Assembly: GCA_002292945.1 (NCBI GenBank)
Contig: DBCG01000039.1
Location: forward strand, 23,778 to 29,416
Direction: 5' to 3'
DNA length: 5,639 nt
Source: Proteobacteria bacterium UBA964
Lineage (GTDB): Bacteria; Pseudomonadota; Gammaproteobacteria; Steroidobacterales; Steroidobacteraceae
Positions 1 through 5,639 of this stretch are shown piece after piece (position 1 is the stretch's first letter; the number at the start of each line of letters is the position of its first letter). The position numbers and the translations under genes are program-made. The notes beneath the pieces are model-generated. The model was given only the letters and a program-made list of their open reading frames with translations. It searched no databases and had not been told where the DNA came from.

Positions 1-1
1 C

Positions 2-2191
2 CAGAAACGATTCTCGCTCGAAGGCGGTGATGCGCTGATCCCGTTGCTCGACGATGTGATCCAGACCGGCGGTGCGCTCGGTGCCGAAGAGTTCGTCATC
101 GGCATGGCGCACCGCGGTCGCCTCAATGTGCTCGTCAACGTGCTCGGCAAGGCGCCGTCCGCGCTGTTCTCGGAGTTCGAGGGCAAGTACGACACGGCGC
201 ACCTCACCGGTTCCGGCGACGTCAAGTACCACAAGGGATTCTCCGCCGACCTGCGCACGCAGGGCGGCAACGTCCACGTGGCGCTCGCGTTCAACCCCTC
301 GCATCTCGAAGTGGTGAACGCGGTGGTGGAGGGTTCGGTGCGCGCCCGGCAAGAGCGCCGCGACGACTCTCTCGGCGAACGAGTGGTGCCCATCCTCATC
401 CACGGCGACGCGGCCTTCGCCGGTCAGGGCGTGGTCATGGAAACGCTGCAGCTCTCGCAGGCCCGCGGGTACAGCACCGGTGGCACCTTGCATCTCGTGG
501 TCAACAACCAAGTGGGCTTCACCACCTCGCGTCCGGATGATGCGCGTTCCACGATGTACTGCTCCGATGTCGCCAAGATGCTCGAGGCGCCGATCTTCCA
601 TGTGAACGCCGACGATCCCGAGGCCGTGGTGTTCGTCACGCGCCTCGCGATGCGCTACCGCATGCGCTTCCACAAAGATGTCGTGATCGACCTCGTCTGC
701 TATCGCCGGCTCGGGCACAACGAGGCCGATGAGCCCTCCGCCACGCAGCCGGTCATGTACAGCGCGATCCGCAAGCATCCGACCGCCCGCAAGCTCTATG
801 CGGACCGGTTGGTCGCCGACGGCGTGCTCACCTCGTTCGAGGCCGACGGGCTCGTGGAGGAGTACCGTGCCGGGCTCGACGAAGCTCGTCCGCAGGCGAG
901 GGCGTCGCTCGGCATGATCGGCAACAAATACACCGTCGATTGGAGCCCTTACCTCGAGATCGATTGGGCTGCGAAGCTGCGCACGGGGCTCGCCCCGAAG
1001 CGGCTCGCCGCGCTCGGCGCACGCATCACTGCAGTGCCCGAGGGTTTCACGCTCCACCCGCGGGTCCAGCAGGTCGTCACCAACCGCCAGAAGATGCTGG
1101 CCGGCGAATTGCCGCTCGATTGGGGCTGTGCGGAGACGCTCGCCTATGCCGGACTGCTCGAGGACGGCTATGCCGTGCGGCTCTCCGGCCAGGACTGTGG
1201 TCGCGGCACCTTCTTCCACCGACATGCGGTATGGCATCACCAACAGACCGGTGAGACTTTCGTGCCGCTGCAGCACATCGCGGAGCGCCAGCCGCGCTTC
1301 CAAGTGATCGACTCGGTGCTGTCGGAAGAGGCCGTGATGGGTTTCGAGTACGGCTACTCGACCACCGATCCGGGTGTGCTCGTGATCTGGGAGGGCCAGT
1401 TCGGCGACTTCGCCAACGGCGCACAGGTCATCATCGACCAGTTCATCGTCTCGGGCGAGTCGAAGTGGGGTCGATACTCCGGCCTCACCCTGTTCCTGCC
1501 GCATGGTTACGAGGGGCAGGGTCCTGAGCATTCCTCCGCGCGTCTCGAGCGCTTCCTGCAGCTCTGCGCCGAGCTCAACATGTCGGTGTGCGTGCCCTCG
1601 ACGCCCGCGCAGATGTTCCACATGCTCCGTCGCCAGATGCTGCGCAGTTTCCGCAAGCCGCTCGTCGTCATGACGCCGAAGAGCCTGCTCAGGCACGAGT
1701 TGTCGGTCTCGAGCCTTGCGGATCTGCAGAGCGGTGCCTTCCAGAACATCATCGACGAGATCGATCCGGTCGATCCGGCGTCGGTGCGTCGCATCGTGCT
1801 CTCGAGCGGCAAGGTCTACTTCGACCTGCTCAAGGCGCGGCGCGCCGCAGGACAGACAGATGTCGCCTTGGCCCGCCTCGAGCAGCTCTACCCGTTCCCC
1901 ATCGAGGAGTACGAGGCGCTGCTGGCGCGTTACCCGAAGGCGCGCGAAGTGGTGTGGTGCCAAGAAGAGCCGCAGAACCAGGGCGCGTGGTACCAGATCC
2001 GCCACCAGCTGGAGCGGCCCATCGCGGGCAAGCGCGAGCTGCTCTATTCCGGCCGTGCGCCGGCCGCAGCCCCTGCGACCGGTATCGCCAAAGTGCACGA
2101 GGCGGAGCAGGCGGCGATCGTACGCGCCGCCCTCAGTGCGACGGTGCGCGAGGTCGGCCAGCGCGAGACGGCGCGGCTCTCGAACGCCTGA
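2..2191 (+). CDS. sucA: 2-oxoglutarate dehydrogenase E1 component, 5'-truncated by window edge
   Basis: E1 of the cytoplasmic 2-oxoglutarate dehydrogenase complex. It decarboxylates 2-oxoglutarate on thiamine diphosphate and passes the succinyl group to the lipoyl arm of E2 in the TCA cycle. The open frame continues to the left edge. The first visible residues (QKRFSLEGGD) are already an internal conserved E1 segment, so the TTG at 44 is not the start; 729 residues are visible and about 220 N-terminal residues are missing, judged against the roughly 930-residue E. coli protein. Visible landmarks, numbered within the fragment: MAHRGRL with His37; KYHKG with His77; NPSHLE near 98-103; the ThDP/metal motif beginning GDAAF at 135 and closing with the NN pair at 168-169 (NNQVGFTTS); SGQD-GRGTFFHRHA; and HGYEGQGPEHSSARLERF in the C-terminal transketolase-like half. 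The two histidines probably match the known active-site pair of E. coli E1. It ends 41 bases before sucB. Identity is secure. Confidence 0.97.
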   Translation, partial: QKRFSLEGGDALIPLLDDVIQTGGALGAEEFVIGMAHRGRLNVLVNVLGKAPSALFSEFEGKYDTAHLTGSGDVKYHKGFSADLRTQGGNVHVALAFNPSHLEVVNAVVEGSVRARQERRDDSLGERVVPILIHGDAAFAGQGVVMETLQLSQARGYSTGGTLHLVVNNQVGFTTSRPDDARSTMYCSDVAKMLEAPIFHVNADDPEAVVFVTRLAMRYRMRFHKDVVIDLVCYRRLGHNEADEPSATQPVMYSAIRKHPTARKLYADRLVADGVLTSFEADGLVEEYRAGLDEARPQARASLGMIGNKYTVDWSPYLEIDWAAKLRTGLAPKRLAALGARITAVPEGFTLHPRVQQVVTNRQKMLAGELPLDWGCAETLAYAGLLEDGYAVRLSGQDCGRGTFFHRHAVWHHQQTGETFVPLQHIAERQPRFQVIDSVLSEEAVMGFEYGYSTTDPGVLVIWEGQFGDFANGAQVIIDQFIVSGESKWGRYSGLTLFLPHGYEGQGPEHSSARLERFLQLCAELNMSVCVPSTPAQMFHMLRRQMLRSFRKPLVVMTPKSLLRHELSVSSLADLQSGAFQNIIDEIDPVDPASVRRIVLSSGKVYFDLLKARRAAGQTDVALARLEQLYPFPIEEYEALLARYPKAREVVWCQEEPQNQGAWYQIRHQLERPIAGKRELLYSGRAPAAAPATGIAKVHEAEQAAIVRAALSATVREVGQRETARLSNA

Positions 2192-2218
2192 CCCCATCCC
2201 GTTTTGGACATAGCTTTC

Positions 2219-2222
2219 AGGA
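2219..2222 (+). promoter_or_regulatory. Ribosome-binding site of sucB
   Basis: AGGA lies 10 bases before the ATG at 2233 and 16 bases before the next in-frame ATG at 2239. The spacing favours 2233 as the sucB start. The rest of the 41-base sucA-sucB gap shows no convincing promoter or terminator, which fits cotranscription with sucA. Confidence 0.6.
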
Positions 2223-2232
2223 ACGACCCAAG

Positions 2233-3459
2233 ATGACCATGGAAATCAGAGTCCCTCAATTGCCCGAATCGGTCGCCGACGCGACCTTGGTCGCATGGCG
2301 CAAGCAGCCGGGCGACACGGTGAGCCGCGACGAGAACCTCGCCGATCTCGAGACCGACAAGGTGGTGCTCGAGGTGCCTGCCCCTGCTGCCGGCGTGATC
2401 AAAGAATTCAAGGTGCAGCCGGGCGCGACGGTGAAGAGCGGCGACCTGCTGGCGATCTTCGAGGAAGGGGCCGCGGCTGTGGCGCCAGCCAAGGGTGCAA
2501 AAAGCGCGAAGTCCGCGCCCGTCCGGGAGACGGCCGCGCCAGCGGCGCCGGCAGCGGCGACGACCAGCGGTGCCGCAGCGAAGCTCGGTCCCGCGGCACG
2601 CCGCCTCGTCGAGGAGAACCACGTAGACCCTGCCACCGTGGCGGGATCGGGGCGTGACGGCCGCGTCTCCAAGGCGGACGTCGCCGCGCATGTCGCCCGC
2701 GCGGCGGCCCCGGCGGCTGCTCCTGCAGTGGCCGCGGGTCCCGTGGCGGTGCCTGGCGCGCGTGCCGAGCAACGCGTGCCGATGACGCGCCTGCGCCTTC
2801 GTATCGCCGAAAGGCTGCTGCAGGCGCAGCAGAACGCCGCCCTGCTCACCACCTTCAACGAGATCGATCTGACCGCCATCAGCGAGATCCGTGCGCGTCA
2901 CAAAGACCGTTTCGAGAAGGAACACGGCGTGAAGCTCGGCTTCATGTCCTTCTTCGTCAAGGCGAGCATCGAGGCGTTGCGCAAGTATCCGGTCATGAAC
3001 GCGGCGGTCGACGGTAACGACATCATCTATCACGAGTACTACGACATCGGGGTCGCCGTCTCGACCGACCGCGGGCTCGTGGTGCCGGTGCTGCGCAACG
3101 CGGAGACCTTGGGTTTTGCGCAGATCGAGCGGCAGATCAACGATTACGGCGTCCGCGCCCGCTCCGGTGGTCTGGCGCTCGAGGAATTGCAGGGCGGCAC
3201 GTTCACGATCACCAACGGGGGCGTGTTCGGCTCGATGCTCTCGACGCCGATCCTCAACGCTCCGCAGAGCGCCATCCTCGGGATGCACAAGATCCAGGAT
3301 CGGCCGATGGCGGTGGGTGGGCAGGTCGTGGTCCGACCCATCATGTACCTCGCGGTGACCTACGATCACCGCATCATCGACGGCCGTGAGGCCGTGCAGT
3401 TCCTGGTCGCGATCAAGGATGCGCTCGAGGATCCGGGCCGCATGTTGATCGGAATCTGA
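2233..3459 (+). CDS. sucB: Dihydrolipoyllysine-residue succinyltransferase (E2 of 2-oxoglutarate dehydrogenase)
   Basis: E2 core of the 2-oxoglutarate dehydrogenase complex; it transfers succinyl from its lipoyl arm to CoA. The 408 residues match the family's usual length (about 405 in E. coli). Domains in order: one N-terminal lipoyl domain (about 3-78) with the lipoylated lysine K43 in DLETDKVVLEV; an Ala/Pro-rich linker (about 80-115); the peripheral subunit-binding domain (about 117-155, LGPAARRLVEEN to GRDGRVSKADV) that holds E1/E3; a second Ala/Pro linker (about 156-178); and the catalytic domain (about 180-408) ending with YDHRIIDGREAV, where H379 and D383 are the expected catalytic His and the nearby Asp of the HxxxD motif. 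A single lipoyl domain and the SucB-like start PQLPESVADATLV favour the succinyl- over the acetyltransferase, and the sucA/lpd context agrees. The frame stays open upstream to 1588, but that part is an out-of-frame reading of sucA; the AGGA site sets the start at 2233. Confidence 0.97.
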   Translation: MTMEIRVPQLPESVADATLVAWRKQPGDTVSRDENLADLETDKVVLEVPAPAAGVIKEFKVQPGATVKSGDLLAIFEEGAAAVAPAKGAKSAKSAPVRETAAPAAPAAATTSGAAAKLGPAARRLVEENHVDPATVAGSGRDGRVSKADVAAHVARAAAPAAAPAVAAGPVAVPGARAEQRVPMTRLRLRIAERLLQAQQNAALLTTFNEIDLTAISEIRARHKDRFEKEHGVKLGFMSFFVKASIEALRKYPVMNAAVDGNDIIYHEYYDIGVAVSTDRGLVVPVLRNAETLGFAQIERQINDYGVRARSGGLALEELQGGTFTITNGGVFGSMLSTPILNAPQSAILGMHKIQDRPMAVGGQVVVRPIMYLAVTYDHRIIDGREAVQFLVAIKDALEDPGRMLIGI

Positions 3460-3466
3460 GGCGGAG
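3458..3466 (+). promoter_or_regulatory. Ribosome-binding site of lpdA, overlapping the sucB stop
   Basis: The stretch GAGGCGGAG contains GAGG (3458-3461, 9 bases before the ATG at 3471) and GGAG (3463-3466, 4 bases before it). The first shares bases with the sucB TGA. Ribosomes ending sucB would therefore finish on the lpdA loading site, which suggests translational coupling of E2 and E3. Confidence 0.6.
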
Positions 3467-3470
3467 CATC

Positions 3471-4901
3471 ATGAACGACACCTACGACGTCATCGTCATC
3501 GGCGGCGGTCCCGCGGGTTACCCAGCCGCCATCCGTGCAGGCCAGAATGGGCTGAAGGTCGCGTGCATCGATGGTTGGAAGAACTACGACGGCAGCGCCG
3601 CCTTCGGTGGCACCTGCCTCAATGCCGGTTGTATCCCCTCCAAGGCCTTGCTCGAATCGACCGAGCTCTTCCATCGGGCACGCTCCGAGTTCGCCGCGCA
3701 CGGTATCCATGCCGGTGAGGTGTCGATGGATGTCGCGGCCATGCAGAAGCGCAAGGCCGGGATCGTCAAGGGCATGACCGGGGGCATCGCGCAGCTGCTC
3801 AAGGCGGCCGGCGTGACGGCGCTGCAAGGCCGCGGGCAACTGCTGCCGGGGCGTGAGGTCGCGTTCACGGCCCATGATGGCAGCCAGCGTCGGCTTTCCG
3901 CCAAGCATGTGGTGTTGGCGAGCGGCTCGGTCCCGACCGCGCTGCGTACCGCGCCCTTCGATTGCAAGCACATCGTCGACAGCTGGGGGGCGCTCGAGTT
4001 CGACGCGGTCCCGAAGCGTCTCGGCGTCATCGGCGCCGGTGTGATCGGTCTCGAGCTCGGCAGTGTGTGGCGTCGGCTCGGTGCGGAGGTGGTGGTGCTC
4101 GAAGCGTCGGCCGCGTTCCTCCCGATCGCCGATCAGCAACTCGCCAAGGAAGCGCTCAAACATTTCAAGAAGCTCGGTCTCGACATCCGCCTCGGCGCCA
4201 AAGTCTCCGGTGCCGAGGTCAAGGACGGTGCGGTGCAGGTCGCCTATGCCGATGCGGCGGGTGCCGCGCAGTCGCTCACGGTCGACAAGCTCGTGGTCTG
4301 CATCGGCCGGCGTCCCTACACCGAGGGGCTGCTCGCCGAGGGCACGGGCGTCGTGGTCGATGAGCGGGGCTTCATCAAGGTCGACGACCATTGCCACACC
4401 GGCGTGGAGAACATCTGGGCGGTCGGTGATTGCGTGCGGGGTCCGATGCTTGCACACAAGGCAAAAGAAGAGGGCGTGTCGGTCGCTGACCGGATCGCCG
4501 GGCTCTACTCGCACGTCAATTACGATGTGATCCCATCGGTGATCTACTCCGCGCCGGAGATCGCCTGGGTCGGGCAGACCGAGGAGCAGGTCAAGGCCAG
4601 CGGTCGGGCCTACAAGGTCGGCAGCTTCCCTTTCCTCGCGAGCGGTCGCGCACGCGCCATGGAAGCCGGGCAGGGTTTCGTGAAACTGATCGCCGCGCAG
4701 GATGACGATCGCATCCTCGGCGTGCACATCGTCGGGCCGATGGCGGGTGAATTGATCGCCGAAGCCGTGCTCGCGATGGAGTACGCGGCAAGCAGTGAAG
4801 ACCTGCAGCGCACCATCCATGCGCATCCCACGCTCTCCGAGGCCCTGCACGAGGCGGCGCTGGCCGCCGACAAGCGCGCGATCGACATGCCGAACCGCTG
4901 A
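3471..4901 (+). CDS. lpdA: Dihydrolipoyl dehydrogenase (E3 component)
   Basis: FAD-dependent dihydrolipoamide dehydrogenase; it reoxidises the dihydrolipoyl arm of E2 and reduces NAD+. The 476 residues match the family length (about 474 in E. coli). Motifs in order: FAD-binding GGGPAGYPAA at 11-20; the redox-active disulfide C49/C54 in GGTCLNAGCIPSK; the NAD-binding GxGxxG at 188-193 (IGAGVIGLELG) with an acidic residue (E211) closing the second strand; the second FAD motif AVGD with D320, followed by HKAKEEG; and the C-terminal dimerisation domain with the catalytic pair H452/E457 in HPTLSE. The short insert WKNYDGSAAF before the first cysteine resembles proteobacterial Lpd sequences of the 2-oxoglutarate dehydrogenase type. 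It starts only 11 bases after sucB, so it is very likely cotranscribed as the complex's own E3. The cell may use the same E3 for pyruvate dehydrogenase or glycine cleavage; the window cannot show this. Alanine replaces the commoner valine between the cysteines (A52). Confidence 0.96.
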   Translation: MNDTYDVIVIGGGPAGYPAAIRAGQNGLKVACIDGWKNYDGSAAFGGTCLNAGCIPSKALLESTELFHRARSEFAAHGIHAGEVSMDVAAMQKRKAGIVKGMTGGIAQLLKAAGVTALQGRGQLLPGREVAFTAHDGSQRRLSAKHVVLASGSVPTALRTAPFDCKHIVDSWGALEFDAVPKRLGVIGAGVIGLELGSVWRRLGAEVVVLEASAAFLPIADQQLAKEALKHFKKLGLDIRLGAKVSGAEVKDGAVQVAYADAAGAAQSLTVDKLVVCIGRRPYTEGLLAEGTGVVVDERGFIKVDDHCHTGVENIWAVGDCVRGPMLAHKAKEEGVSVADRIAGLYSHVNYDVIPSVIYSAPEIAWVGQTEEQVKASGRAYKVGSFPFLASGRARAMEAGQGFVKLIAAQDDDRILGVHIVGPMAGELIAEAVLAMEYAASSEDLQRTIHAHPTLSEALHEAALAADKRAIDMPNR

Positions 4902-4915
4902 GGTCTCCGCGGGGC

Positions 4916-4943
4916 GTCGGGCCCTTCGTGGGCCGCGCGCGAC
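4916..4943 (+). terminator. GC-rich hairpin after lpdA, possible weak terminator
   Basis: GGCCC (4920-4924) pairs with GGGCC (4930-4934) around the loop TTCGT. An outer GTCG (4916-4919) can pair with CGAC (4940-4943), leaving a 5-base bulge on the right arm. No T-tract follows, so it is not a canonical intrinsic terminator. It could pause transcription, protect the 3' end of the operon message, or be chance pairing in GC-rich DNA. Confidence 0.25.
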
Positions 4944-4944
4944 C

Positions 4945-4973
4945 CTGTGAGCCATGGGGAATCGGGGTATCAT
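4945..4973 (+). promoter_or_regulatory. Possible sigma70-like promoter for ruvC
   Basis: TATCAT at 4968-4973 matches five of six bases of the -10 consensus and stands out in GC-rich surroundings. With 17-base spacing the -35 would be CTGTGA (4945-4950), which matches only three of six. If real, transcription would start near 4980, downstream of the ATGs at 4954 and 4972. That would leave ATG 5014 or GTG 5065 as the ruvC start. The weak -35 keeps this tentative. Confidence 0.25.
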
Positions 4974-5013
4974 GAAGGCCTGTTTTGCCTCGCCGCTCCG
5001 GCGTCCGGAACGC

Positions 5014-5639
5014 ATGCCGAGTTACCGCTCGAATTCCTGGCGCGCCTACCGTCCCGAGACCCTGGTGACGGGTGCCGCCTCGTCCCCCGCCGCACCGTTG
5101 CGTCTGCGGGCGGACGCCTGTCGCATCCTCGGTCTCGATCCCGGCTCGCGCCGCACCGGCTTCGGCGTGATCGCCGTCGAGGGTCCCGACAGCCGTTGTC
5201 TCGCCCATGGACACATCGAGGTCGAAGCCCTGCCGTTGGCCGAGCGGCTCGCCCGCATCCACGCCGGCGTGTCGGCGCTGATCGCGCAATGGCGCCCGAC
5301 CGAAGTGGCCATCGAGCGCGTGTTCCTCGGCCGGAACGTCGACAGTGCGCTCAAGCTCGGTCAAGCACGCGGCGCTGCGCTCGCTGCACTCGGCGGACTC
5401 GAGCCTGCCGAGTACGCGCCACGTGCCGTGAAGCTCGCCACGGTCGGGTTCGGTGCCGCCGACAAGGTCCAGGTCGCACACATGATGCGCACACTCCTCA
5501 AGGTCGAAGGCAGTCTCTCCGCCGACGCGGCCGATGCGCTCGCCGTGGCCATGTGCCACGCCCAGCATCGGCGGCTTGCGCCGTTGCAGGCGTTGCGAGC
5601 GACCGCGCCGCGGCGTGCCGCCGCACGGACGCGTGCGGC
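5014..5639 (+). CDS. ruvC: Crossover junction endodeoxyribonuclease RuvC, 3' end cut by window edge
   Basis: RuvC cuts Holliday junctions symmetrically, working with the RuvAB branch-migration motor in recombinational repair. Numbered from the ATG at 5014, the RNase H-like core begins at CRILGLDPGS with catalytic D42. E101 lies in AIERVF, 59 residues on, the same spacing as D7 to E66 in E. coli. D171 and D174 lie in SADAADALAVA. All four acidic catalytic residues are therefore present. The phenylalanine after the second motif, the SALKLGQARG segment and the basic VK and DK positions are also kept. 208 residues are visible and the frame is open at the edge; with about 172 residues after the core start, only a few C-terminal residues should be missing. 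The start is uncertain. In-frame ATGs lie at 4954, 4972 and 5014, GTG at 5065 and TTG at 5098, all giving more than the roughly 7 residues usual before the first Asp. I chose 5014 for its GGA four bases upstream and its position after the possible -10; GTG 5065, with GAG at 5056-5058, is a good alternative. Confidence 0.93.
   Translation, partial: MPSYRSNSWRAYRPETLVTGAASSPAAPLRLRADACRILGLDPGSRRTGFGVIAVEGPDSRCLAHGHIEVEALPLAERLARIHAGVSALIAQWRPTEVAIERVFLGRNVDSALKLGQARGAALAALGGLEPAEYAPRAVKLATVGFGAADKVQVAHMMRTLLKVEGSLSADAADALAVAMCHAQHRRLAPLQALRATAPRRAAARTRA

Larger units (their letters stand above)
4902..5013 (+). other. lpdA-ruvC intergenic region (extent depends on the ruvC start)
   Basis: About 110 bases lie between the lpdA stop and the ATG at 5014. 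They contain a GC-rich hairpin (4916-4943), a TATCAT hexamer at 4968-4973, and two further ATGs in frame with ruvC (4954 and 4972). A TGA at 4948-4950 closes the ruvC frame on the upstream side. If ruvC starts at 4954 or 4972, the true gap is only 52 or 70 bases. No other gene is supported here. Confidence 0.5.

Noticed and set aside
44..2191. sucA starting at TTG 44 as a complete 715-residue gene.
   Set aside because: Conserved E1 sequence (KRFSLEGGD) continues upstream of 44 to the window edge, so the gene is cut by the window and does not start there.
1588..2232. In-frame open extension upstream of sucB, which could suggest a longer E2 or a fused protein.
   Set aside because: This stretch is an alternate-frame reading of the sucA 3' half, whose own frame is clearly the coding one. 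The sucB protein from 2233 already has the normal length and N-terminus, with an AGGA site at proper spacing.
2472..2580. Alanine/proline-rich stretch in sucB, repeated in character at about 2698-2766, considered as a sequence repeat.
   Set aside because: These are the usual flexible linkers between the lipoyl, subunit-binding and catalytic domains of E2 proteins; there is no regular nucleotide repeat unit.
4976..4990. Small inverted repeat AGGC/GCCT with a T-containing loop, resembling a terminator.
   Set aside because: The stem is only four pairs, the T-run is in the loop rather than after the stem, and it lies inside or just before the ruvC reading frame.
3366..5015. A 549-residue minus-strand open frame opposite lpdA, with further long minus-strand frames at 2044-3369 and 4591-5568.
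   Set aside because: They lie antisense to genes with full sets of catalytic motifs. In GC-rich DNA with strong third-position GC bias the opposite strand is depleted of stops. Their translations are rich in Arg, His, Asp and Gly in a low-complexity way, with no recognisable domain.
5410..5475. RuvC segment where VKLATVGFGAADK differs from the E. coli VKQTVVG form, considered as a possible loss of function.
   Set aside because: The lysines are kept, all four catalytic acids are present, and I recall Leu at this position in other gammaproteobacterial RuvC proteins, so it looks like normal variation.

Overview
This window is an ordinary piece of GC-rich bacterial chromosome. It carries the three genes of the 2-oxoglutarate dehydrogenase complex in the order sucA-sucB-lpdA, followed by the Holliday-junction resolvase gene ruvC. 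All four genes read on the + strand and are tightly packed. No mobile element, tRNA, rRNA, CRISPR array or long repeat was seen, and no gene-free stretch exceeds about 110 bases.

Layout: sucA (E1) enters already open at the left edge, lacking roughly its first 220 residues, and ends at 2191. A 41-base gap with an AGGA ribosome-binding site leads to sucB (E2, 2233-3459). An 11-base gap then leads to lpdA (E3, 3471-4901). The close spacing and shared strand indicate one transcription unit. After lpdA come about 110 bases with a GC-rich hairpin that lacks a T-tract and a weak sigma70-like -10 hexamer. ruvC follows and runs off the right edge close to its natural C-terminus. Its exact start is uncertain.

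How they work together: E1 decarboxylates 2-oxoglutarate on thiamine diphosphate, and E2 carries the succinyl group on its lipoyl lysine to CoA. E3 (Lpd) reoxidises the dihydrolipoyl arm with FAD and NAD+. RuvC is unrelated in function and resolves Holliday junctions during recombinational repair.

Organism: separate SucA and SucB (not the fused actinobacterial KGD form), a dedicated lpd directly after sucB, high GC and proteobacterial-type RuvC motifs suggest a high-GC gamma- or betaproteobacterium. Some RuvC details (the IERVF and VKLA segments) remind me of Xanthomonadales-type sequences. This is recollection without alignment, so it is a weak placement.

I looked for a hidden or novel system and found none. 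The most useful open points are the RuvC N-terminal extension and start site, and the lpdA-ruvC junction. The long minus-strand open frames look like GC-driven shadows.
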